This document shows positions 38,877 to 48,315 of a DNA stretch of 64,000 nt, one piece after another (the stretch's first letter is position 1; each line of letters opens with the position of its first letter). The notes beneath the pieces are model-generated. The model was not told where the DNA came from. It did no database searches and was given only the letters and a program-made list of their open reading frames with translations. The position numbers and the translations under genes are program-made. Source of the DNA: Candidatus Zixiibacteriota bacterium (GTDB lineage: Bacteria; Zixibacteria; MSB-5A5; GN15; FEB-12); NCBI GenBank assembly GCA_024278935.1, contig JAJRSF010000038.1, forward strand, positions 186,001-250,000. The letters run 5' to 3'.

Positions 38877-39822
38877 CGATATACCTCCTTAGCAATAGCA
38901 GCAAGTTCTTCAGGGATTACGATTTTAATACGTTCAGCAGTTTTCTCATTATAATGAAACCAGATTACATCAGCAGTAGTGACTTCAATTCTTGCCGGTG
39001 ATTTCCCAGCGATAACTTGATTAACAATGTAACCAGCTTGACGTCCGACTGCTTTGTAGTCAAAATCCAATGCAAACAATGCACCTGACTCAACAACGTA
39101 TTTAGAAAATCCCATAAATGGCATTCTTTTACGAAGAGTATTTATAAGTATATATCGTGTAGATTTTGGTTTAAATAAATTATGGTCAGCAACTGACCAA
39201 ATTCCCTGAACTTGTTTAGCCAGTGAGTCTAGCTTTTGTGGTAATTCTTTTTCATTACTTACTTCAATAGCAATAAGTTCTAGCTTAAGCTCAGCCGCAA
39301 TGACTTTTGCTTGCGGAATCAAACTCTCAGTATTTTTAGTATAGAGAACACCTATTTTTTTAAATCAGGAATTATCTGTTTGAACTTTTCAAATTGTATT
39401 TGTGTTGGTATATCAATTGAAGCACCGGTAATGTTTTTCCCCGGTTTTGCAACCGAATTTACAAACCCCGAAAGTACCGGATATTTTACAGATGAAAAAA
39501 CAATTGGAATATCAGTAAAATTGTTTTGAGCAAGTTTGGTAGCAATCGATCCAATTGTAAGAATGAGTTTTGGATTGATTGATTCAATAGTCTCTATTGC
39601 TGATAAGTCCTGACCTGATTTGTTTTTAACTAATATGTTTGTGAATACAATATTAGGGTACTCTCTTAATATAACTTTAGAAGCACCTTTAATAGTACGT
39701 TTGGTCGATGTTAAGTCATCACTATATAAGATTACTATATCATTATTACTTGCTTGAATAGTGTTTACACAATATATAATTGAGCAAGCAATAAGTAATA
39801 GAACTTTTAATCTTCTATTCAT
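38873..39822 (-). CDS. Orphan ABC-type substrate-binding protein (ABC_sub_bind/COG2984 type), one-base frameshift
   Basis: Joined, it encodes about 316 residues: a signal peptide (MNRRLKVLLLIACSIIYCVN), then two Rossmann-like lobes as in TrpX-type binding proteins. The motifs are ILTIGSIATKLAQ, IPIVFSSVKYP, KPGKNITGAS, PFMGFSKYVVESGALFALDFD and GRQAGYIVNQVIAGKSPARI. The frame breaks at the A7 run at 39354-39360 (plus-strand T7); one extra A continues IIPDLKK as IGVLYTKNTESLIPQ. I use ATG 39822. No permease or ATPase gene is nearby. It is the first gene of the sensory operon, so it probably presents a ligand to the kinase. Confidence 0.87.
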
Positions 39823-40180
39823 CGGTGTGTTATTATATCCATTTTTTATTTTTAAAGTATACGTTTTAATTAGTAAATCGTAATTCCACACATTGTTTCT
39901 ATATCGTTTCAATTATCGGGCAATTATTTAGAAACTTGATAGCTAAATATTCTTTTGGCAGTAATAGTTTTCATGAATTTAAGGAATATCAAACCTTGAA
40001 ACATGACAACTTAGGACATTATAAAAAAGACAAAAGAAACTGTTAAGGAAATTTGACTGGTTACGATAAACATCAGTAAGTATTAAATCAAATTATTCTG
40101 AAACAATATTTAGAAGTTGGAAAAAAATAAATATTAAATAGATAAATTTTCATAATGTGAATCAAGTTGGAGGCTTCTAA

Positions 40181-42889
40181 TTGATGAAACAATTCCTGAA
40201 GTTAACATTATACATAGTACCTATGCTTCTGTGTTTATTAACTTCTCAAAGTAGAGCTGGTGTAACTGGAAAGGTTTCGGGTATTATTCTCGATACTGAG
40301 TATGGCGAACCGGGTGTGGGGGCGACTGTTTGGGTTCTTGGAACTAGCATTGCAACTCAAACTGATATTGACGGTGAGTACTTTATAATCAACATTCCGA
40401 GTGGCAAATATGATATTTCTGTCACATCGGTTGGTTTTGAAACTATTACTAAATTGAATGTTCGGGTGTTAGTCGACTTGACTACTCCTGTTGATTTTGA
40501 TGTAAATGAAAAAACTATTGAGATTAGTAGTAGTGTTGAAGTCTTTGCTGACAATCCTATTATCCAAAAAGATTTAACAGCATCAAAAGTTATTTTCACT
40601 TCTGATCGATTACGACAACTTCCTAATATTGTATCTGTACAATCTATTCTGACAAATTATCCGGGTGTTGTAATTGGGCGAGACGAAGGATTACATGTTC
40701 GTGGTGGCCGTTCCGGACAAGTATCTTTTTACTTTGATGGTTTTTCAGTACAGGATCCATTTGTATCTAATTCAGGTATTCGTATTATGCCAAATGCTTT
40801 AGAAGAATTATCATTGACGTCCGGTGGTTATACTGCTGAATATGGTGAAGCTCTTTCGGGAGTTGTATCTGCTATTACGCGTGAAGGTAGTGCAGACTAT
40901 CGTGGTTTGATAAAATTATACGAAGGTTTGACTCATTCTTATGATGTAAATAATGGTGATTGGGGAACCTTAGATAGAAACGGTAACAAGTCCGCGTCAT
41001 TATTATTCTCAGGTCCGTTACCTTATATGAATAAAAAGTCTAACAATTTCTCCTTTGCCGGTGAATATTTACATGATCCTACATCGCTTCCTCATAACGG
41101 CTATGTTTCATATACCGGTACAGCAAAATTTTCTATTCAACCGACTCCGAAATTAAGACTGATTTCTAACCTTACTTATTTCCAATCTGAAGGTGAAGTC
41201 TATGATCATAGAGATGTCAATGGTGTTTCGTATGATTTGAATCTTGATGGTCTTCCGGTTTTCAAAAAAGATTCTAGACTTTTAGGATTATCAGGTAACT
41301 ATCATCTCAATGAGAAGATGATTATCACGGCACGTTTTAATCATTTTTATACTTTTACAAAAACTGCTCCTGATCATTTATTTGATACATATTGGGATCA
41401 ATGGGATGGTTATTCTGAAGACTCCAATGGTGTCTATGATGGTACTATACAAGATAGTAATTACACGAGAGCGAGAGATTTATCAACTTCTGAAGGTGTG
41501 ACAGGTTTTACAACAGGTAATAATTATGACCCTACATTCAGAAGAAGAGAATCACAATATAATGCGTTGCATATGTCGGTTTTAAATCAAGTTACTAAGA
41601 GCCATCAATTAAAAGCAGGTTTTGAGTACAGAGCATATGAAATTGATTGGGACTTTAAACAATTCTTTAATGATCAACCTTATGGTGAGAAATACGATTC
41701 TAAACCAAAGTATTATTCAATGTTTTTTCAAGACAAAATCGAATATGACTTTTATGTCATGAATATTGGTTTACGTTATGATTATCGTAATGATAATATC
41801 TCGTATCGTTCTTATAGTTCTGCTGATGATTTGGTTGGCACTATTAAAGAGGCAAAAAGTAATTCAAATATTTCACCTCGTTTTGGTGTCTCATTTCCAA
41901 TAACTGATAATTCAGTTATGCATTTTAACTATGGTGTTTATTATCAAGTTCCGAAGTTTACTTATCTTTATACAAACTTGCAGGGTGATATAGGCTCCGG
42001 TTTCCCACTTTTGGGTAATCCAAATCTGAAACCGGAACGTACAACATCTTATGAAATCGGTATCAACGAATTACTCACTGATGACTTACGAGTTAATATG
42101 ACTTTTTATCAGAAAGATATAAATGATCTTGTTACCACTCGTGAACTGTTAAGCGATAATCTCACAGCCGGGAAATCAGGTGCTGATACATTGACTATAA
42201 CGACATTTCAAAACCAGGATTATGGTTCTGCAAAGGGTATTGATATCCAAATCGAGAAATTATCCGGTACAGGTTTACTTAGTGCATCTATATCATATGG
42301 ATATATGATTGCAAATGGTAATGGTTCTTCAGCATATGATCCATATTATAGTTTTATTACATCAACAACTGATACTCTCGCACCGGTATCTGAATTTCCA
42401 TTAGACTTTGATCAACGTCATACTCTGACCGCGGTTTTAGATTTCAGAGTACCGAATAATTACAAAGAGAAGTTGTTTGGGTTACAAATTCCAACCAACT
42501 GGGGTGTCGGATTTGTCGGTAACTACGGTGCCGGACTACCATATACAATAACCGATTCAGTCGGAAATCGTGTCGGTGAAAGAAACAGCGGACGGTTACC
42601 ATCTAACATGACTGTTGATATGAAATTCTTAAAGCATTTTGATATGAACAATTCTAAATACAAATTATCATTCTTCTTAGAAGTTGATAACCTCTTTGAT
42701 AAACGAAACATCGTTGATGTGTATACAAATACCGGTCGACCTGATTATGATGGTTTTACCAGTCAAGAAACTCTTTCAACAGGAGTGGAACAAACTGAAT
42801 TAAACGACTTGGATGTACTTTTCGATAAAGACCCAACCCATTATTCAAAACCTCGGACTGTACGAGCCGGTTTTGAGTTTAACTTTTAA
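40181..42889 (+). CDS. TonB-dependent receptor-like outer-membrane protein
   Basis: 902 residues: a signal peptide to about residue 26, a CarboxypepD_reg-like domain (about 28-110, SGIILDTEYGEPGVGATVWV), a plug (about 120-235, GLHVRGGRSGQVSFYFDG) and a large 22-strand-type barrel ending in VRAGFEFNF with the terminal Phe. It belongs to the FCB group of TonB-receptor-like proteins. A well-defined TonB box was not identified, so active transport is not assured. A T9SS-type protein and a PorV-like protein follow immediately. 39913-40180 upstream is AT-rich with no clear signal apart from an SD (GGAGG). Confidence 0.9.
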   Translation: MMKQFLKLTLYIVPMLLCLLTSQSRAGVTGKVSGIILDTEYGEPGVGATVWVLGTSIATQTDIDGEYFIINIPSGKYDISVTSVGFETITKLNVRVLVDLTTPVDFDVNEKTIEISSSVEVFADNPIIQKDLTASKVIFTSDRLRQLPNIVSVQSILTNYPGVVIGRDEGLHVRGGRSGQVSFYFDGFSVQDPFVSNSGIRIMPNALEELSLTSGGYTAEYGEALSGVVSAITREGSADYRGLIKLYEGLTHSYDVNNGDWGTLDRNGNKSASLLFSGPLPYMNKKSNNFSFAGEYLHDPTSLPHNGYVSYTGTAKFSIQPTPKLRLISNLTYFQSEGEVYDHRDVNGVSYDLNLDGLPVFKKDSRLLGLSGNYHLNEKMIITARFNHFYTFTKTAPDHLFDTYWDQWDGYSEDSNGVYDGTIQDSNYTRARDLSTSEGVTGFTTGNNYDPTFRRRESQYNALHMSVLNQVTKSHQLKAGFEYRAYEIDWDFKQFFNDQPYGEKYDSKPKYYSMFFQDKIEYDFYVMNIGLRYDYRNDNISYRSYSSADDLVGTIKEAKSNSNISPRFGVSFPITDNSVMHFNYGVYYQVPKFTYLYTNLQGDIGSGFPLLGNPNLKPERTTSYEIGINELLTDDLRVNMTFYQKDINDLVTTRELLSDNLTAGKSGADTLTITTFQNQDYGSAKGIDIQIEKLSGTGLLSASISYGYMIANGNGSSAYDPYYSFITSTTDTLAPVSEFPLDFDQRHTLTAVLDFRVPNNYKEKLFGLQIPTNWGVGFVGNYGAGLPYTITDSVGNRVGERNSGRLPSNMTVDMKFLKHFDMNNSKYKLSFFLEVDNLFDKRNIVDVYTNTGRPDYDGFTSQETLSTGVEQTELNDLDVLFDKDPTHYSKPRTVRAGFEFNF

Positions 42890-42906
42890 GAGTGGATAAA
42901 GTGAAT

Positions 42907-45612
42907 ATGAAAAAACTAATATACATAGTACTTCAATTGGCATTAGTCTTACTGGTCAGTCAGACGGTGAGTGCAAAAAAGCCATCGAAGCAGACTTTAC
43001 CGCTTAATGGAAATGCTACAATCGCATTTTCACCCGGGGTGAATACAGTCGATCAAATAACTCATGACCAAGGGAATATTTCAACTACGGTTGATAACTA
43101 TGGTTATATTGGTGGATATTCTCATCATGATCGTCCTTCCGGTGAATGGCCACGAAATTCCGGTCATAGTTATCTCGCTGAAATAAGATATTGGATGGGT
43201 GCCACAATGCCGAACGGCGATACGCTGGTTGCTAACTCTTATGATGATTTTCAAGCAATGCAAATGCCGAACAATGGTTCAGATGATTACAGAATGTACT
43301 TATCTACTGATACAACAAGATACTTCGATTATGATATTACTGACACAATCGGTATAGATGAAAACCGTCCTGCATATGGTTGGAGAGTTTGGAATGAAGG
43401 CATGAATGATTGGGTGTATAATCAGAAATATAATACACTGGTGACGAGTTTTACAGAAGGTGGTCCGATATCAGTGCAGGATTCTTATTTCCGTTTTAAT
43501 GATGCTGCCTCGGGAACATCTCTGATGGGACTTGAACTAACCCATTCTGTTTATCAATGGAACTATTGTTACAATGAAGATTTTATTTATGTAGTTATGG
43601 ATATAACAAATACAACAGCAAATGATTATACTGATTTTGCCTTTGGACTTTATGTTGATTTGGATGTAGGTGGTCAAGACGGTACCGGTGAAAATGGTCG
43701 GTTAAATGATGCTGTCGTTTATGATACTGCTAACGGCTGGGCATATAACTATGATGTTGTCGGAAGAGATCCGGGTTGGAATGCTAAAACCGGAATCATG
43801 GGGACAAAGATTTTAGAGACCCCGAACGATGTTGGCATGACTGCTTTCCGTACCGATGATTGGGATAATTTACCTGATAATGATCCGGGTAAATTTGCGA
43901 TGATTAATTCGGAACAGTATGATGCACCATTAGCTCCAACTGACCAGTTTTATATTCAAGCTGTCCGTGGAATAAATCTTTCTGCAGGTCAAACAGTACG
44001 AGTAGTATATGCTTTAATTGGTGCTGAAGATTCGGTTGATTTTGTCCAAAACAGTGAGGCAGTACAAACACTATATGATGGATCTTATGTTGGTCCTGAA
44101 CCTCCAAAAACTCCTACTCTGAAAGTTAGAGCCGGGGATGAAAAAGTTTATCTTGAATGGGATAATGTTGCAGAAACTTCTATTGACCCTCTTACCGGTG
44201 AAGCTGATTTTGTAGGTTACAAAATTTACCGTTCCGGTGATTTAGGTAAAACTTGGGGTGAAGTAAATACAAAAAACAATAATAATTGCCTTGATATAGA
44301 TTATGAAACGATAGCGACTTACTCAGTGGCTACTGCCGGTGATCCTATCCCGCATACTTATATTGATACAAATATTTACAACGAAATTGAATATTGGTAC
44401 TGTATTGCTGCTTACGATAAAGGTGATACGTCTACAAGTACTGACGCATTACAAAATGCTTTTGGTGACGCTGGTTCATCAATCAATGTCATCAAAGTGA
44501 AACCTCGTTCAAACCCTGCCGGTTTTTATGACGCAGCTTCTACTGTTGAACATGTCTATAACGGTAGCGGGACTCCATCAGATGGAGAAATTTTCCCGAC
44601 TGTCTTTGATTGGAATGCTATGGTGCGCGGAGACTATAAAGTTGTCTTTGAAGATGCCCTTGATGAAACTTATTGGCATTTAATAAATACAACAACATCG
44701 GATACTCTTTTAGCTAACCAAACACTAACAAATAGTGAAGACCCTGGTCTATATGATTTAGTTGATAGCTTACGAGTAGTCGTTAATAACGGTGATATAG
44801 CTCCACGCTCATATCAACAAACAGCAGGTGACTCAAACTTGGTTGCCGAAACATTTTACGGTGTTGGATTAGAAAGTTTCTTTAGTGGTGATGTAGTCTT
44901 TGGGCATGAACATTTTCGTTCGACCTATGAACTTCGATATACCGGTGACTCTTCTCTTGCTGCCTGGATTTTTGATGGCTATTACGGAAGTGATGTCCCT
45001 TATAAAGTTCCTTTTGAAGTTTGGAATACATCTACAAATGAAAGAGTTTCTGTCGCTGTCTATGACTTTAATGATAACGGAATCTGGGAAAACTATGATC
45101 TCATAACAATCGTTAATTATCCATACGATTCGACCCAATCAGTTGCCCCAACTTCTTTTCCTCACTATTACAGTTGGATGTTAGGCTTTGACGAGACTAT
45201 CTATAATCCACAAGTTGGAGACGTCTATACAATAGAAGGGGCAGCACTAAACGGTCCGCAAGATGAGTTCTTGTTTAAGGTCGACGGTATCAATAGTCAG
45301 GCTGCCGGAAATGAACTTGAAAATATTAAAGTCGTTCCAAATCCATATTTTGTTTCGTATGAATCAGATGTCGAACGATCATTTAATTATCATACAGCTT
45401 TACACTTTATAAATTTACCAACTGAATGTACTATTAGAATCTATAATCTCGTAGGAGATTTAGTGCAAACAATTGAACATGACCAATTAGGAGGAGATGC
45501 TACTTGGAATTTACTCTCCTCAAATGCTCAGCAAGTTGCTTCGGGAATCTATATCTATCATATAGAATCACCGTATGGCGATCATCTTGGGCGATTTGCG
45601 GTAGTGAAGTAG
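42907..45612 (+). CDS. Large exported protein with C-terminal T9SS-type sorting domain
   Basis: About 901 residues with a signal peptide (MKKLIYIVLQLALVLLVSQT). The middle has a fibronectin type III-like domain around residues 400-500 (GDEKVYLEWDNV, FVGYKIYRSGD). The C-terminal about 90 residues (IKVVPNPYFVSYESD, CTIRIYNLVGDLVQTI, ASGIYIYHIES) form the T9SS/FlgD-like fold. ATG 42907 is preferred to GTG 42892. It follows the TonB-like gene by 17 bases and precedes the PorV-like gene by 12, so the three form one operon. The protein is presumably carried across the outer membrane and held at the surface; the function is unknown. Confidence 0.85.
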   Translation: MKKLIYIVLQLALVLLVSQTVSAKKPSKQTLPLNGNATIAFSPGVNTVDQITHDQGNISTTVDNYGYIGGYSHHDRPSGEWPRNSGHSYLAEIRYWMGATMPNGDTLVANSYDDFQAMQMPNNGSDDYRMYLSTDTTRYFDYDITDTIGIDENRPAYGWRVWNEGMNDWVYNQKYNTLVTSFTEGGPISVQDSYFRFNDAASGTSLMGLELTHSVYQWNYCYNEDFIYVVMDITNTTANDYTDFAFGLYVDLDVGGQDGTGENGRLNDAVVYDTANGWAYNYDVVGRDPGWNAKTGIMGTKILETPNDVGMTAFRTDDWDNLPDNDPGKFAMINSEQYDAPLAPTDQFYIQAVRGINLSAGQTVRVVYALIGAEDSVDFVQNSEAVQTLYDGSYVGPEPPKTPTLKVRAGDEKVYLEWDNVAETSIDPLTGEADFVGYKIYRSGDLGKTWGEVNTKNNNNCLDIDYETIATYSVATAGDPIPHTYIDTNIYNEIEYWYCIAAYDKGDTSTSTDALQNAFGDAGSSINVIKVKPRSNPAGFYDAASTVEHVYNGSGTPSDGEIFPTVFDWNAMVRGDYKVVFEDALDETYWHLINTTTSDTLLANQTLTNSEDPGLYDLVDSLRVVVNNGDIAPRSYQQTAGDSNLVAETFYGVGLESFFSGDVVFGHEHFRSTYELRYTGDSSLAAWIFDGYYGSDVPYKVPFEVWNTSTNERVSVAVYDFNDNGIWENYDLITIVNYPYDSTQSVAPTSFPHYYSWMLGFDETIYNPQVGDVYTIEGAALNGPQDEFLFKVDGINSQAAGNELENIKVVPNPYFVSYESDVERSFNYHTALHFINLPTECTIRIYNLVGDLVQTIEHDQLGGDATWNLLSSNAQQVASGIYIYHIESPYGDHLGRFAVVK

Positions 45613-45624
45613 AGGAATGAAAAA

Positions 45625-46614
45625 ATGAAAAAAATATCTCTTATCTTAGTCTTGATGCTATTCATCTTTGGTTCTGTCTCTGCTGAATTTAGCAAAGTTG
45701 GTTCTAGTGGAGCACAGTTTTTGAAAATTGGTGTTGGGTCTAAATATCAAGCGGTTGGCGAAGCTACGGTTGCATTCGTTGATGATGCCTATGCTATGTA
45801 TTGGAATCCTGCCGGTCTTGTTGGTGTTACTGAACAGCAAACAGTATTTACGAACGTAAATTATCTTTTAGATATTAAGCTTAACTATTTTGGATTCGCA
45901 AAACATTTTGAAGATGTTGGTGTTTTTGGAATATCAGCAACAGTTCTTTCTATGGATGATCTCGAGATAACTAATTTTGAGAACCAAAACGGGACCGGTG
46001 AATTCTATTCAGCATCATCATATACTATCGGTCTTTCTTACGCAAAACAACTCAATGCAAAGGTTGCATTTGGTGCGACTCTAAAATATGTTGGTGAAAC
46101 AATTCATCACCTGAATTCATCAAGCATTGCTTTTGATTTTGGAACGGTGCTCGAAACCGGTTTTAATTCTTTACGGATGGGAATGAGTATTTCAAACATG
46201 GGTCCTAAGATGAGCTTCTCAGGGTCTGATTTGATATTTTCATCTATTGATGATAATGGTGTAATAACCACATCTGAAAAGAAAGCATCGACATATGAAT
46301 TACCGCTTATCTTCCGTATCGGTTTTGCCTACGATGTTAATTTGACTGACAAATCTATCATGACTCTTTTATCTGAGTTTAAACATCCAAATGATAATAC
46401 CGAACAAGGTGCAATCGGAGGTCAATATGGCTACGATAATAAGTATTTCCTCCGTGGTGGCTATAAAATCAATTATGATGAAGAAGGGTTATCCTTTGGT
46501 GGTGGTTTAAATACAAGCCTTGGTGAAGAATCCAGTATGTTTATTGATTACGCCTGGCAGGATTTTGGACGGTTATCAACGACACAACGATTCTCAATTG
46601 GATTTACATTCTAA
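45625..46614 (+). CDS. PorV/PorQ-family outer-membrane protein
   Basis: A 329-residue FadL-like barrel. A signal peptide (MKKISLILVLMLFIFGSVSA) is followed by FLKIGVGSKYQAVGEATVAFVDDAYAMYWNPAGL, whose WNPAGL signature defines the PorV/PorQ group, and repeated barrel strands ending TTQRFSIGFTF. PorV shuttles T9SS cargo to the surface in Bacteroidetes, and its pairing with a T9SS-tailed protein here fits such a role (inference). It is the last gene of the triad, with a strong terminator 22 bases on. Confidence 0.9.
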   Translation: MKKISLILVLMLFIFGSVSAEFSKVGSSGAQFLKIGVGSKYQAVGEATVAFVDDAYAMYWNPAGLVGVTEQQTVFTNVNYLLDIKLNYFGFAKHFEDVGVFGISATVLSMDDLEITNFENQNGTGEFYSASSYTIGLSYAKQLNAKVAFGATLKYVGETIHHLNSSSIAFDFGTVLETGFNSLRMGMSISNMGPKMSFSGSDLIFSSIDDNGVITTSEKKASTYELPLIFRIGFAYDVNLTDKSIMTLLSEFKHPNDNTEQGAIGGQYGYDNKYFLRGGYKINYDEEGLSFGGGLNTSLGEESSMFIDYAWQDFGRLSTTQRFSIGFTF

Positions 46615-46635
46615 TTCAGAAATAAGATATTTATT

Positions 46636-46664
46636 AAAAACCCCTTGGAAAAGGGGTTTTTTTT
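46636..46664 (+). terminator. Intrinsic terminator after the PorV-like gene
   Basis: The stem AAAAACCCCTT (46636-46646) / AAGGGGTTTTT (46651-46661) has a GGAA loop and continues into T8. It closes the TonB-T9SS-PorV operon. Confidence 0.9.
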
Positions 46665-46733
46665 GAGCAATTTTTTATGTATATTGTATAATTCTTAAAC
46701 TAAAAAAGTAAGCTTTATTTATTGGAGATTAAA

Positions 46734-48302
46734 ATGATTAAAAAAATATGTTTATCTGTTTTCTGTATAACGCTAATCTTTTCTGTTGCGACAATCAAAG
46801 CAGAAACAAATATTCAGGCTCTGGCAAATTATTTTGATCTGCTAGTCTCCGGTAACACAGAATCGGCGTCCTATCTTGGGCTTGATAATTGTCGAGAAAG
46901 AGGCACGCGATTTGGTATCGAATATGATAACATCCCATTAAAAATTGCTTGCTATTCTCCAATTGTAAAAGATATAGACCTTATGCGAGGGCATCTGCAA
47001 CCACCTACCAAAAAAACAGGACGTTTAGAAAGCGGCTTCACAACTCTTTATTACTCAGCTATAGTAAATGGAGCTTTGACAGAGCATACTTATTACATGC
47101 ACCGAATCAATGATTATTATTGGCTGACATTTCCACAGGATTACTATACCAGAGGTTGGGAAACAAAAGAGTCTAAATATTTTAGAATTCGATATCATAT
47201 TTCGCTCGATGAAGACCTTAACGATATTGCTCTTGCTGAAGCTGATAATTTTATAGATGAAATTGCTAAGGAATTGAAATTTTCAAAAGAAGAGCTACAA
47301 GTTTTAGCTGATAAAAAAATTGAATATATCTATTGCGAAACAGACAAGCGTGTTGAAGAGATCACAGGACATTTGGTAAAAGGTACTTATGATATGCCGT
47401 CCAATGATATTATCTCGGCATTCTTCCCGCATCATCATGAGATAATACATCTTCTTGTGAATTATAAATTGAAAAAATTACCACTCTATGCTTTGCCTTT
47501 ATTGCGTGAAGGTTCTGCAGTCTATTTTGGCGGACGATGGGGGAAAGCACTAAACACATTGGCACTGATAGGTGAGTTTTTACTCGCTGAGGATATCGTT
47601 TCGATTGATTCTATTATAACTTTTGCTGCTTTTAATAAAGTGGCAACATCTAATATCGCTTATTCAGTAGCAGGATTGTTCTCAGGCTATTTGATTGAGC
47701 GAGCTGGCATAGATAACTATATGGTTTTATACCGAAACTTATGCGGTGATTTTAATTCTCTCATGGCATTAACTGCCGATGAGATTAAACAAAAATTTGC
47801 CGATGTTGTCAAAGTTGAAAACTGGGATAAACTGCAAATAGATTTCCGAGTATATTTAGATAAAATTATCAGTGATGCAAGGCTTACTCCCGGAATTAGT
47901 AAAAAGGGAAAAGAGCTGTATAACGCAGGTGGTGTTATAATTCGAGATTCAAAAGAGTATTATACTTTTGAGATTTCTGCTATGGCAAATGATACTGTTG
48001 TCGGCAACCTTCTTTTTGATAAGCAAGTTGCTCTTGATGGAAAACGTTCATCGTTGTTTGAAGAACAGTATAAACTTTCAGAAAAATTTTCTGGTTACCG
48101 ATTTGGTGTTCGCTATGATCGCAACGAAGTTGGTGTGTATGATTATGCGACTAATCATCTTATAGCAAAATATATCTGGAGCTTGAGACCATCCGATGAT
48201 TACTACGATGAAAAAGAACATAAATTGTATTTTAAATTTAGCAAAAATGTTTTACCTTTTAAGCTGAACAAGAAAATGGAATTCAATCTTTTATCGAATT
48301 AA
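46734..48302 (+). CDS. Predicted exported gluzincin-like zinc peptidase
   Basis: About 522 residues with a signal peptide (IKKICLSVFCITLIFSVATI). Around residues 228-265 it reads FPHHHEIIHLLVNYK and then LREGSAVYFGG. HEIIH is an HExxH zinc motif, and the EGSAVYFGG segment fits the downstream Glu helix of MA-clan gluzincins (M1/M61-like). The rest is helical, followed by a beta-rich C-terminal region. Homology to a named peptidase family was not recognised, so the activity is inferred from the motif only. ATG 46734 follows GGAG; TTG 46722 is an unlikely longer start. rmuC follows 13 bases later. Confidence 0.7.
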   Translation: MIKKICLSVFCITLIFSVATIKAETNIQALANYFDLLVSGNTESASYLGLDNCRERGTRFGIEYDNIPLKIACYSPIVKDIDLMRGHLQPPTKKTGRLESGFTTLYYSAIVNGALTEHTYYMHRINDYYWLTFPQDYYTRGWETKESKYFRIRYHISLDEDLNDIALAEADNFIDEIAKELKFSKEELQVLADKKIEYIYCETDKRVEEITGHLVKGTYDMPSNDIISAFFPHHHEIIHLLVNYKLKKLPLYALPLLREGSAVYFGGRWGKALNTLALIGEFLLAEDIVSIDSIITFAAFNKVATSNIAYSVAGLFSGYLIERAGIDNYMVLYRNLCGDFNSLMALTADEIKQKFADVVKVENWDKLQIDFRVYLDKIISDARLTPGISKKGKELYNAGGVIIRDSKEYYTFEISAMANDTVVGNLLFDKQVALDGKRSSLFEEQYKLSEKFSGYRFGVRYDRNEVGVYDYATNHLIAKYIWSLRPSDDYYDEKEHKLYFKFSKNVLPFKLNKKMEFNLLSN

Positions 48303-48315
48303 ATAAAGAGCAAAC

